NCBI GenBank assembly: GCA_949825065.1 | Contig: OX463838.1 | Span: 3,574,251-3,638,250, forward strand | Source: Odontocerum albicorne | Taxonomy: Eukaryota; Arthropoda; Insecta; Trichoptera; Odontoceridae | Direction: 5' to 3' | Length of the DNA stretch: 64,000 bases | In this document: piece after piece, positions 51,791-61,402 of the stretch | Numbering within the stretch: the stretch's first letter is position 1 | Layout of the letters: every line of letters begins with the position of its first letter | Made by a program: the position numbers and the translations under genes | The notes under the pieces: generated by a model | Seen by the model: only the letters and a program-made list of their open reading frames with translations | The model's database searches: none | What the model was told of the DNA's origin: nothing

Positions 51791-52480
51791 TAGTTAAATT
51801 TAGTCTTGAATAATATTGGCTCCACACAAAGCAGACGAATCATTCCTCAATTATTTTAAAACAGGAAAAAAGTGGGTTGGGTCATTTTTGCATAAATGCA
51901 TTCTTGTATGCAAAAAATATTTTAATTTCGCGACAAATTATACCGTGGAAACCAGCACAATAACAACGATCAAACGATAAAGACACAATGTGGGAAAAAT
52001 CTGCGGTCCATAACCAATATTGTACAGTGTGGGCGAGAACATCGGGGTCACCCGACTCATCCATCACAAACTTTCTCAACAGCCAGCATCCAGTACAGAG
52101 GATAGCTTGTAATTATTTTTCAATAACATCGCTTTAATGACAGCAATTCTACTATAAAAAAAAAGTCCTACGCACATATTTTTCAAATATATTGGGATGT
52201 TGTTTAGATTTAATGATAAGGACAGCCACATCTCGCATGCCATTATTATAGATCAGGGGTCGACTATCTTTAAAAACCCATTCGAGTTTCCTTGAAAAAA
52301 ATTGAGAAGCGAAGATCGACCAGTTTGAAAAACAGTAAATAATAATTACAAATATATAACTTTTAAAAGCCAAACCGTACTCAAAAAGCTTTTTATTCGA
52401 TTCGTAACAAACGAGGAGTGGAGCTTTGAGGTCGATTTTGTCTTCATCGAATTAATTGATTCTTCCGAATCGATTTAAGG
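51791..52480. other. Unclassified stretch with a hAT-like end
   Basis: CAGGGGTCGACTATCTTTAA at 52255 with GAAGATCGACCAGTTTGAAA shortly after has the style of a hAT terminus reduced to about 80 bp. AAAAAGTGGGTTGGGTCATT (51870) resembles AAAAGTGGGTTGAGTTGTTT near 7470. Confidence 0.4.
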
Positions 52481-52965
52481 GTGTAGTACTGCGATATATT
52501 TTTACCGTTGCTGGTCCTGTAGCGTAGAATAGCTTGCCTTTTTGTAGAAGAGACGTTTGCAGCTTTACAAAGTACTTAAAGAGGGTCTTATAAAAATTCA
52601 TTATTACATATGAGCACTACATATGTTATATATGCCACACTCTATCTAAAGCCGTTTATATAAAATATTGGAAGATATTGAATGATTTCTTTGTAGTTCA
52701 TCTTCCCTTGGTAAATGTCCGCGGTTTTCTTACCGAATATGTTTTTTTTTTAAATTTAAAGAAACAGGAAAGTGCATAATCGAATTGTTGTTCTTCATAT
52801 TCTTACACTCGAATTATTACATGTAAATTTAATTGATAATATTTTTAATCAGTCAATAATAGTGGGTTCGAATCCTGAGCTAGAGCGTCCTTGAGGAGAG
52901 TTTGCTCACTAAACGGCGCTGTATAATAATAGTCGTTTCATTATTATTATTATTATTGTAGTTTT
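52481..52965 (+). mobile_element. LINE-B 3' end, fullest copy
   Basis: Coding end VAGPVA-stop-NSLPFCRRDV + CSFTKYLKRVL, then about 400 bp of UTR. It ends GTGGGTTCGAATCCTGAGCT, GCGTCCTTGAGGAGAGTTTG, AAACGGCGCTGTATAATAAT and (ATT)n. The terminal GGGTTCGAATCC is a perfect pol III B box or tRNA T-loop match, unusual in a LINE 3' end. Confidence 0.7.
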
Positions 52966-53044
52966 TACTAGTGTTTCGAGTCGACGGTGGGCACTAAACT
53001 CACTCATGATAGAGAAGGTACAGAAAAAAATAGCTGTGATATAA

Positions 53045-53790
53045 GTTTTGTGTCTTGTCATGGCTTTAAACTATTCAGTTGCTGTTGGGCATGCGTGGAT
53101 CATTAAGCGTACAAGGAAATCACCATCTCCTGATATGGGTTTGTTCGAGGAGTTGTGAGCTGTCCAGCATTGCTGGAAATATTAGGGTTAAATTTTCCTA
53201 ACAATGACTCTAGAATGCACATGTAGGAACTGTTGTCGATCACATACGTAAGAATGAGTCTTTCAAATGCTATGCCTGTTGGAAGGGCTTTAACTTCTCT
53301 GAACAGGACTGCTTCGAATATTGATATATTTCATATCATGTTGTTAAAAGTAATGGTACGTGCACATAAGACGGAGACCACCAGACCATACGGTAAATCA
53401 GGCAATGGCTGTGGATCTTCCTCGTCAGCCGTCCAAAGGAAGACCAAAGAACTCCTGGATAACTCAATGCTCCAAAATCCTGCAGAGAAACGGTCTAGAT
53501 GAAAGCGATACCCTGAACCAAAGAATATACTGCCTGAGAACGAGAAGCGCCGACCCCAACAGCCTACCTAGGCAATGAGTTGGGACACTGTCAGGAAGAA
53601 GAAGATTGTTAAAAGTAAAAGAAAAATCTATTAAAATCAAGGATTCTGGGAAGCACTCATTAACTTATTTAAGTGACTTGTGAATATTTTTTTATTATGT
53701 TAACTATTTTTTTTTCTAATTCAAAATTCCAATAAAATTGAGCTAAGCCTGTATTATGAATGAAAATCAGTAAATAACACTAAATATGCA
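53045..53790 (+). pseudogene. LINE-G C-terminus and UTR, split by LINE-C
   Basis: ITYVRMSLSNAMPVGRALTS + LNRTASNIDIFHIMLLKV is readable. The insert (53354-53605) falls after MLLKV, and sequence resumes VKEKSIKIKDSGKHSLTYLS + DL-stop. The UTR ends TTGAGCTAAGCCTGTATTAT. Upstream codons are frameshifted against 23876-24177. Confidence 0.75.
53354..53605 (+). pseudogene. LINE-C insertion with 13-bp TSD
   Basis: TTGTTAAAAGTAA at 53341-53353 is repeated at 53606-53618. Reading: RRPPDHTVNQAMAVDLPRQP, SKGRPKNSWIT, then CLRTRSADPNSLPRQ-stop, AGTTGGGACACTGTCAGGAA and a GAAGAAGA tail. It diverges from the other LINE-C copies (MAVDLPRQPSK against MDLPRITTR), so it may be a subfamily. Only the last 85 codons are present. 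Confidence 0.9.
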
Positions 53791-53989
53791 TTAATTCAGA
53801 CATATTAAAGAACCTTGCCCGGTTACCAAGACCCACTAAAGTAGGCACGGTACTCGTTGTTCGTAAACCTCCTGTTAGCAATACTTCTGCATATGAAGTG
53901 GCAACAACAATCGCTCACGAAGTGTCAGGTCTTAGATCATGCATAATATCTGAATTCGATGAAACAATCATAGATACAAAGCACCTCCG

Positions 53990-54190
53990 TGTCATAGTTG
54001 ATAAGTCACCTGTCATTGAATCTGGGGGTGCGGGTTCGATTGCCGTTGGTACTCAATATTTTTTTTAATTAACTTTTAGTATGGATTTCAGTTAAGGCCT
54101 CTTGAACACTACTCTGATGAACTGGAAGAGATTGCCGTTACGTCAATAAACCTGCCAAAGTACACAACAAAAATGTAATGCTATATTAGA
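53990..54190 (+). mobile_element. SINE-1 copy
   Basis: CACCTCCGTGTCATAGTTGA, B box GGGTTCGATTGCC, GTTGGTACTCAATATTTTTT, TTCAGTTAAGGCCTCTTGAA, AACTGGAAGAGATTGCCGTT. Confidence 0.8.
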
Positions 54191-54664
54191 GCTTTCTGAG
54201 AATTTTATTACTTATCGATTGCAAAATGGCTCGTGATCGACCGTTTCCCGACTTCTGCAATATACATAACTCTAAATCACATTTACTTACAAATTAGGAG
54301 AGCTTTATGCTCTCGCTGAGTAATTAAAAATGCTCATGATATATTTAAAGATCATCACATTTTTCATGTTGTCTTTGATGAATATGGAAACAACAATTAT
54401 TAATTAATCATTAGGATGAATGTTAGATTTAATTGCATATTAAGAATTTGATTTAGAGGTTTATGTTACGTCGCTAATTAAGGGTGTGTTTTATAACGAG
54501 GATGTTTTCCATGTTTTCGATATTTTTTTGTGATTTATCCTTTGAATATTAAATAAAAACGACCACGTGAATTGGGTTTTATGAAATTAAATATTCCACA
54601 CGAATTTGAGCAAATATAGTGAATATTTTTTTTAATAATATACTCGTGATTGATTGATTGATTG
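54191..54664. other. Unclassified AT-rich stretch
   Basis: GATTGATTGATTGATTGA at 54648 is a short tetranucleotide run at the start of the next SINE-1. No other structure. Confidence 0.5.
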
Positions 54665-54835
54665 ATTGAGACTGATTCCCATTGGTACCCAGATTTAAAA
54701 AAAAAATATTTCAGCATGGTTTTCATTTAAAGCTTCTTGAGACTCATTCTCATTGGTTGGAAGAGATTGTTACATGGCAGTAAGCCCATCAGGTTATGCT
54801 GAATACAACAAAAGTGTTATACCGTACAATATAGT
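54665..54835 (+). mobile_element. SINE-1 copy lacking the head
   Basis: Starts at the B box (GATTCCCATTGGTACCCAGA), then TTTTCATTTAAAGCTTCTTG, CTCATTGGTTGGAAGAGATT, ACATGGCAGTAAGCCCATCA, GGTTATGCTGAATACAACAA. Confidence 0.75.
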
Positions 54836-54854
54836 CTCCTTATACTCCTAAATA

Positions 54855-54968
54855 CAAGGTGGAAGAAATGCTTGTGTCATTCGAGGGCTGTAGTACATGT
54901 CGGGGGTTTTGAACCGATAACCTTTAGTAAGGAAGTACAGCGCCTTACCTCGTGACCATACACCTCAT
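54855..54968 (-). mobile_element. SINE-2 fragment
   Basis: Minus strand: TGAGGTGTATGGTCACGAGG, CTGTACTTCCTTACTAAAGG, TTCAAAACCCCCG, CCCTCGAATGACACAAGCAT. The tail is missing. Confidence 0.65.
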
Positions 54969-55259
54969 AAAAACTACGTTGAGTTGCTTTCGACATTATA
55001 TTATATATAAAATATTGATAAAACTAATCTAGTCTAAATACAGGTCCGAGTCATACTAAATGAAAATAAAGAATTGAGAGAAATTTCGTCAGAAAAAAAG
55101 GAGTGAGTTGCATTAAATAATTTATGAGAGGAAATAGATGAATACAAAAAAAATTGAAGGAGTTATGTCGTGATATGAAAGTTTGCCTTTGTATTCTCTA
55201 TAAACTTCGTCATGAAAATGTCGCTATGGTTTTTATCTAATTTGTGATTTGGCGACAAG

Positions 55260-55470
55260 CGATTTAAGATTCAAGTAAGAAACCTGTCTTCCGACCCGGA
55301 GGTTGTGGGTTCAACTCCCGTTGATACTAATTAAATTTTTTTTTAAATATATCATTCGGGTTTTCATTTCAGGTATCTTGAACATTTTTTAAATTTATTG
55401 TAAGTGATTGTTGTATGGCAATAAAATCGCAAATTATACTATATACAACGAAAGCGTAATATTATATGTA
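55260..55470 (+). mobile_element. SINE-1 copy
   Basis: AAACCTGTCTTCCGACCCGG, B box GGTTCAACTCCCG, a T run, CGGGTTTTCATTTCAGGTAT, GTATGGCAATAAAATCGCAA, ACTATATACAACGAAAGCGT. Head worn. Confidence 0.7.
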
Positions 55471-55699
55471 ATAATCAGTATCACGCCGTGTCCCTATTGA
55501 GCATTCGATTACTTTGTCAGATAAAATATAACAATACAACATGTATTATATTTTGCGTAATTTTTCGAAAAATATACTGGAACACTTTTCCTAAAATTTA
55601 TTAAAAACAAATTATCTACATACTTTTTGCTTCTTGGAAAAAAAAAACAAAATACACTTCAAAGATTTTAAGCTTCGTTTATGTCTGCTGCATTGTATT

Positions 55700-55914
55700 G
55701 ACCGATTTACGCATCCTGGTTGGTAATGAACCTGTCTTCCAACTCGGGGGTTACGGCAAGATACCCGTTGGTACCCAGATTATTAAAATATGGTTACTAT
55801 CTAGTTTTCCTTTAAGACTTGTTAAACACCTTTTAGGTAGGTGGGAGCGATTGCTATATTACAATAAAATCACCAGGTTGTACTGAATTCAACGTAAATG
55901 TAATAAAATATTTA
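55700..55914 (+). mobile_element. SINE-1 copy
   Basis: CATCCTGGTTGGTAATGAAC, CTGTCTTCCAACTCGGGGGT, TACCCGTTGGTACCCAGATT, CTTTTAGGTAGGTGGGAGCG, TCACCAGGTTGTACTGAATT, CAACGTAAATGTAATAAAAT. Confidence 0.75.
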
Positions 55915-56056
55915 TTCCAACCAGAAAGATGTTTTTATAGGCCCTAAGTGTTAACCGGAATCCTATTTAAAAAAATCTGAGTGCCAGCGGGGATCGAATT
56001 CGCAACCTCCAGATCGGCAGACAAGTGTCTTACCACCAGGCCACGGAGGTCGTCTT
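55915..56056 (-). mobile_element. SINE-1 copy, tail-to-tail with its neighbour
   Basis: Minus strand: GACGACCTCCGTGGCCTGGT, CTGCCGATCTGGAGGTTGCG, AATTCGATCCCCG, CTGGCACTCAGA. It closely resembles the copy at 28302 (same CTGCCGATCxGGAGG variant), so the two may form a young subfamily. Confidence 0.8.
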
Positions 56057-56146
56057 TATTTGTTAACAGTCAGGATTTAATCAAATTTTTAATTAAATTA
56101 CGTATTCAATGCTTGCACAAAGTAAATGAAAAAGTCTTTGTGACAA

Positions 56147-56219
56147 CTTCCATGGCCTAATTGATGCAATGTTTATATTTTAACTAGGCAGTTCAAAGTT
56201 CGATTCCCGATGACATCTA
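56147..56219 (+). mobile_element. SINE-1 head fragment
   Basis: CTTCCATGGCCTAATTGATG (A box region) and AGTTCGATTCCCGATG (B box), cut off by LINE-A at about 56220. Confidence 0.65.
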
Positions 56220-56221
56220 AA

Positions 56222-56815
56222 AAAATATTCACATACTGTCTCTATTGTATATTATCCTTAACTGTATCACCCCCCCCCCCCTCTTATCTCGCCGAAAATT
56301 TTCAGCGTCTTTCTAATCATGGATTAACGCTACGCTCAAACAGAGATTGTTTATTGGCCTTTCCGGTTCATCGCTCCTCTTTCTTTACGTCGTCCTTTAC
56401 TGTCCATGCAATGAGACTTTGGAATCAGTTACAAATCAATATAAGACTCGCTCCGTCCTTGGCATGCTTTAAGAAGCGACTGAAAAAACTCTTAATTTCT
56501 AGTCAGTAAAATAACGTGTTTCATTCCTGATTTTTCTTTTCCTTTCCTCTCCACCATCCCTTCATTTCCTTTTGATTGATGATATCTCACTTCATATTAA
56601 AACGAATGTTTGGGTGATTGTTGGTCTTTGTGGGGTTCGTGGGCATGTGCTCACGTATATGTTTATGGATTTCGTGAGGATGGATAGTCATTTGAATGAT
56701 TTATGCGACCGCGTAACTTGCTTCATTTACTTTTGTGCGGTTGGTTGGAAGAGACTGCCGCCTGGCAATAAGCCCGCCAGATTGTATCTGCAATAAAAGT
56801 GTTAAATAAATATAT
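56222..56815 (+). pseudogene. LINE-A copy: ORF end and full 3' UTR
   Basis: Starts TTCACATACTGTCTCTATTG (codons for IHILSLLYNI), then a run of 12 C. The frame continues as SYLAENFQRLSNHGLTLRSN, FPVHRSSFFTSSFTVHAMRL + WNQLQINIRLAPSLACFKKR, KKLLISSQ-stop (56509). The UTR is about 300 bp and carries GTTGGTTGGAAGAGACTGCC, GCCTGGCAATAAGCCCGCCA, GATTGTATCTGCAATAAAAG, (AAAT)n. A good reference for the tail. 5'-truncated inside the SINE-1 head. Confidence 0.88.
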
Positions 56816-57044
56816 AAAAAATAAACCCCAGTTTGATTTTTCAAACACAGCCTTAAAACAGCATTTTAGTCGGTTGAAAAAAAATGAACCGTCTGGTTTT
56901 ACAGTATGCAACATGCTCGGATATCCGCCACCCACACAATACCATAGACATGAAAGCGGCCGATCCGATAAGACGGAGAGAGCTTGTGGCCTCAGCATGC
57001 CTCATACTAGAATTGTAAATGGTGGTTTTAGAAGTTGTATTTTT

Positions 57045-58085
57045 TTAATTAATAATAATAATAAAATGTCAATTTTTATAGCACCGTTTAGAGAGCAGAC
57101 TATTAAAAGGCGCTCTTACTCGGGATTCGAACCCACTATTATTGACAGATTAAAAACATCACAAAATAAATATATATAAGTAAACTTCAAGAACACGAAG
57201 GTGGTGGCTGCGGCTATAAGATAAGGTTCTTCTCCGAATCTGTATATGTTAAAAAACATATTTGGTAAGAAAACTGCAGTAAACTTACCAATGGAAATTG
57301 TAATTTGTATTAAAAAATACTGTTTATTCCACTTTTTATAACGGTATAACCCTACCGGTTTCAAGGCTTTCCCCTCATCATCAGGGGAGCACAATTCTGT
57401 TCAAACTGGTACCGAGATACACGCTTCTAACGGTAAACATTCGGGTTGAGGGCTGGGGGTTGGGGGAGGCATGGGACCACCTCGGCCAGCAGCGGAGAGA
57501 TTCTTGGGATATATGTGTTTTCCAGATGTTCACCTCGATGCACTGACTTAAAAATTTATAGGGCCTCTAATCTGTCCAATTTATTTCCGTTACTTCTGAT
57601 ATGTAAGAATTTGGCATCATCGATATAAAATGTATGGTTTTCACGGTGACAATGATTACCCAATGTACAATGATTAGCCACTCGGTACCAGTTCGAACAG
57701 AATTCAGTATTGTTTGTGCTCTCCTGATGATGAGGGGAAAGCCTCGAAACCGGTAGGGTTGTACCGTTACAAAAAGTGGAATAAACAGTATTTGATAAAA
57801 CAAATTACAATGTCTTTAAACCTCCACAATGTTAATGCCTTAACTATAAATAATATACCAATGGAAAACCAACAACAAAGAAACCTTTGTAGATCTTCTA
57901 ATATTTAATTGTAATACTTTGGCTTTAGGTGTAGTGTATGTGAAAGTGTCTATATAAAATTATAATTTTTTATAAGACTTCCTAAAAGGGGGTGTCTTTA
58001 ATGTATTTCTAAAGCTGCGCACGCCACCCATATCTCAAACACTTAGAAGCAGACCATTCTACGCCACAGGACTAGCAACCGCAAA
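57045..58085 (-). mobile_element. LINE-B 3' end split by a Penelope insertion
   Basis: Left piece 57045-57297: (AAT)n, then CACCGTTTAGAGAGCAGACT, GGGATTCGAACCCACTATTA, AAGGTGGTGGCTGCGGCTAT. Right piece from 57856: ACAAAGAAACCTTTGTAGAT, GGTGTAGTGTATGTGAAAGT, and the coding end (minus) MGGVRSFRNTLKTPPFRKS. A 12-bp TACCAATGGAAA is present on both sides of the insert. Confidence 0.8.
57298..57855 (-). mobile_element. Penelope-like insertion, 558 bp, with inverted terminal repeats and 12-bp TSD
   Basis: TSD at 57286-57297 and 57856-57867. Minus strand, 5' to 3': a worn GIY-YIG end (HRENHTFYIDDAKF, SNGNKLDRLEA, SVHRGEHLENTYIPRISPLL), trailer NPNVYR-stop, then the terminal block AGCCTTGAAACCGGTAGGGT ending at 57298. 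A second terminal block lies on the plus strand at 57675-57815 (CTCCTGATGATGAGGGGAAA, CCTCGAAACCGGTAGGG, TTTGATAAAACAAATTACAA). The coding part sits between inverted terminal repeats, a known Penelope arrangement. RT is absent. Confidence 0.85.
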
Positions 58086-58130
58086 AGTGTTATCATAATA
58101 CTACACTATAGTATAGGATCGATTCGAAAC

Positions 58131-58650
58131 AGTTTATTTATTTATTTATTTATTATTACACATGACAAGAAATATACACAATTTGAGAAAAACATCAGGT
58201 AATTTGATTTGGACATACAATTTTAATGGATCTGGGTTTGTTGCCTTTCATTTGTTGTGTCCCCGGTAAACTAGGCTTTTGCCTGTATCTCAATGAGGGC
58301 ATATACCATGAAAAAATAAATCGATACTTCTTTCCGATTTTTGATTCAACAAAACCCCGTTGCACATTCTCATCAACCTGACAAACAGTGACACTCAACT
58401 ACAACTGGAAACATCTTGCAAAATTCAACTCCTCACACATCATCACTCCAGAAAGACCAAAAATATTCATCCCACAATCAATTTAATCGATGAAAATGAA
58501 ATCGATCTCAAAGTTCCACTTTTCTCCGAGGGGACTTCTCTCAAACTCAGGTTCCCAAGATACAATGGAGACCAGTCCATCCATCTAATAGTTCATCCAT
58601 CCAAGAGTCCATCCCTCGAGTCCATTCATCCAAGAGTCCGTCAAGGGACT
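58131..58650 (-). mobile_element. LINE-H copy, longest
   Basis: TTTATTTATTTATTTATTAT + TACACATGACAAGAAATATA at the 3' end. Conserved with 25513-25850 for about 330 bp. The part beyond 58470 is shared with 24731-24850. Near 58590-58640 CCATCCAAGAGTCCATCC repeats imperfectly. Confidence 0.65.
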
Positions 58651-59297
58651 TCAATACAAATTATGAAATTAGTTAATAATTTAATCAGCGCCTAACTTAA
58701 TATTAACAAGCTAGTTTAGCACACAGGCGTCCCAGGTTTCATTTCCAGCAGTTTATGTATATTTTTACAAACTCTTTCATCTTAATTTTTATCCTGGCAA
58801 TTAATTGTTTGTTCTTAACTTTACGATTTCCATATAATTCCCATCCTAACACTTTCCTTGTTTTTTTTTAATACGTATAGACATAAATGTTTTTCTATTT
58901 TGATTGTGTGATGTTTTTTTTACTTTTGTCATGAGTAGTGTTTTGACGTTTGTTTGCTGTTTTCATTTGAATTTTGTTTTGTTTTCTGTATAATTTTTCA
59001 AATTAATATTTACTCCTAATAAAGGCTGAGGCCATTAAAAAAATCTCAACATCTTTTGCGGTGTGATGCTGTGATGATCTTCCTAGCTTCAATCTGACGT
59101 AATTCACCTTTATAATTTATTTAAAAAACACTAAACCAAAACTTTCCGCAAAATATTATTTTTCCCTACTTCTATACAATTTCCACCCTTATCTCTTATT
59201 TTTCTTGAGACTTATCTTTTTTAATAGCTTTTGCTTCTTTTACTCAAATGTTATATTATTTTTTTAAGTTTAAGAAACTACCGTATAAACTTATAAT
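58651..59297. other. Unclassified AT-rich stretch
   Basis: No element recognised; poly-T tracts near 58860-58920. Confidence 0.5.
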
Positions 59298-59741
59298 AAT
59301 TATGTAACCAAAGCTAGTTGATAGAAAATAATTGTTTTGAAGCGATAAATCCGCCAGATGTAATTATGTAACCAATCTAGTTGATATAAAATAATTGTTT
59401 TGAAGCGATAAATCCGCCAGATGTAATTATGTAACCAAAGCTAGTCGATAGAAAATAATTGTTTTGAAGCGATAAATCCGCCAGATGTAATTATGTAACC
59501 AATCTAGTTGATAGAAAATAATTGTTTTGAAGCGATAAATCCGCCAGATGTAATTATGTAACCAAAGCTAGTTGATAGAAAATAATTGTTTTGAAGCGAT
59601 AAATCCGTCAGATGTAATATATAACCAAAGCTAGTTGATAGAAAATAATTGTTTTGAAGCGATAAATCCGCCAGATGTAATTATGTAACCAATCTAGTTG
59701 ATAGAAAATAATTGTTTTGAAGCGATAAATCCGCCAGATGT
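59298..59741 (+). repeat. 64/63-bp minisatellite, 7 units, alternating types
   Basis: AATTATGTAACCAAAGCTAG + TTGATAGAAAATAATTGTTT + TGAAGCGATAAATCCGCCAG + ATGT. Type A has CCAAAGCTAG (64 bp), type B CCAATCTAG (63 bp). Order A B A B A A' B, where A' has CCGTCAG. The last half of the unit resembles the SINE-1/LINE-A tail (GTTGG..GAAGAGATTG..., AATAAGCCCGCCAGATTGTA). Confidence 0.92.
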
Positions 59742-60229
59742 ATTAACATGAAAACGTTTAATTAATAAATAATCGCCTTGCAAAATTTCTAAGAACGCTT
59801 TTAGATAACCGATGTTATAAAACAGCGTTGTAAAAATTAACAAAATATAAACTTTGAAGTTTTATATCACCTTTATTCCCATTCTCACAAAATGCAGTTT
59901 TTATCTATATTCGTGTTAAAAAAAGAGGTGATTCCGTTTATACAGTAACTCAAAATAATAGAGAAAAATCGCTTTCCAATATTTATGGCCGATAACCTTG
60001 GGAGATTGTTTCAAATTCGCGAGAGTGTTAAACACGCTGCCTTGTGACCTCCCGGAGGTCAGGCCGTTCGATGGTGGAAACATTTTGCAAAAATTTAGGA
60101 CCCCAAGACCCCCAATCTTTCCCGCGTGTCCGGTCAAAGGTCCTAGAACAATGGTTGGGTGCCCGTGCCGAGGAGTGGATCAAATAATAATGTAATAATT
60201 ATAGTGGAGAACTTTTTATTTTTATTTTT
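59742..60229. other. Unclassified stretch with a GC-rich island
   Basis: 59990-60185 is GC-rich (CCTCCCGGAGGTCAGGCCGT; GTTGGGTGCCCGTGCCGAGG) and open on both strands for 65-73 codons. Not recognised, with no other copy here. Confidence 0.4.
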
Positions 60230-60569
60230 TTTGCATCCTTTGAATGTCGCAACAATAGGGCTATTGTCCTCACGTGTTTGAACAATTGCGTGACCCGTGC
60301 ATAAAAAAACTTTAAATAGTTTATTTTTAATTTTATTTTGCGAGTTTATCAAAGATTTCTAATTTTATCATACTTCGGATTTAAATTCGATGTGTTTGAG
60401 CATTTGCGTGACACGTGGAAATAAAACATTGAAGAGTGTATTTTTAATTTTATTTTGCGAATTCATCACATGTTTCTAACTTAATTTAGGATTTAAATTC
60501 GACGTGTTTGAACAGTTGCATGACCCGTGGAAAAAAAACTTTCAATAGTATACTTTGAATTTTATTTTG
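60230..60569. repeat. ~115-bp tandem, 3 units
   Basis: GTGTTTGAACAATTGCGTGA + CCCGTG, then an A run and TTTTTAATTTTATTTTGCGA, at about 60274, 60392 and 60504. The last unit is followed by the LINE-J insertion. Confidence 0.85.
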
Positions 60570-60582
60570 AAGTTTATTAAAG

Positions 60583-61389
60583 TGTTATTGCATCTCTCAA
60601 GTTGGGGTATACTCTTGGTAAGGAAGCGGTGAGAATTCTCTGTTATGCTGACGACGCTACACTCATAGCTGAAAATAAAAATGACTTACAGAGAATGCTC
60701 ACAAAGTTTGATGAATCCTGCTCAAAGTAAAATATGATTATCTCCGTAGCAAAAACCAAGTGTATGACTTTCTCCAAAGACCCACTAGAGTGCAGAATTT
60801 CAGTACGTGACGAGCCAATTGAACAAGCAACCCAGTTCAGATATCTTGGCAGTAAACTGCTCAGCTCTCATGACCTCCCCAGAGAAGTAAGGCCTCAGGT
60901 AGATAAAGCTGCAGTTGTGGCGGGCTGCCTGAGAGATGTCATATGGATGAATAAAGATTTGAGAACGGATAGCAAGGTACGCATTTATAAGACCTGTGTG
61001 CGTCCTATTCTCATGTATGACATTGAAGCGAGGGCGGACACTGTAAGGACAAAAAGTATGCTAAGGACAACGGCAATGAGAACTCTACGCGCTGTTGCTG
61101 GGAAGACTTTGCGTGATCGTGTAAGGAACACCACAATCCGAGAGGTCTGTGAGGTCCAAGATGTGGTCAGATGGGGACGACAGCGTCGACGATACTGGTA
61201 TCAACATGTACAGAGAATGAATTCCTCAAGAATTCCATACATAGCTCTGCATGGGGTGCTGAATGAACGGCGTCCACCAGGGAGACCCCCGAAACGATGG
61301 AGAGATAGCTGAAGCTCAGCATCACAGGAGAACAATCCTGCAGTAACAGACTCCTGAGTCTATAGAAAGTCTAAGAAGAAGAAGAAGAT
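60583..61389 (+). mobile_element. LINE-J insertion, 807 bp, 13-bp TSD
   Basis: AAGTTTATTAAAG at 60570-60582 and 61390-61402. 5'-truncated inside the RT palm. The 3' end is GTCTAAGAAGAAGAAGAAGA, a GAA-repeat tail. Confidence 0.93.
60584..61312 (+). pseudogene. LINE-J reverse transcriptase, palm motif to C-terminus
   Basis: The only reverse-transcriptase palm left in the window. LCYADDATLIAE carries the catalytic motif C (YADD at 60644-60655), whose two aspartates bind metal. One stop (60728-60730) falls after DESCSK. The frame then runs without interruption: ISVAKTKCMTFSKDPLECRI, EQATQFRYLGSKLLSSHDLP, CVRPILMYDIEARADT, RTLRAVAGKTLRDRVRNTTI, REVCEVQDVVRWGRQRRRYW, RRPPGRPPKRWRDS-stop. FRYLGSKL and KTLRDRxRNxxIRE are the thumb and basic C-terminal region of RTE/Jockey-type endonuclease-reverse transcriptases. 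The endonuclease and RT motifs A and B are missing, so it is inactive. With only one stop it is a relatively recent insertion. Confidence 0.92.
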
Positions 61390-61402
61390 AAGTTTATTAA
61401 AG

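Noticed and set aside
56572..56796. 74-codon frame MIDDISLHIKTNVW...
   Set aside because: LINE-A 3' UTR reading that recurs in other copies (7591, 49439) only because the UTR is repeated; it follows the ORF stop.
58360..58695. 111-codon plus frame as a host gene
   Set aside because: Sits on LINE-H repeated sequence in the antisense direction of its tail; kept only as a note because a related short stretch occurs at 24731.
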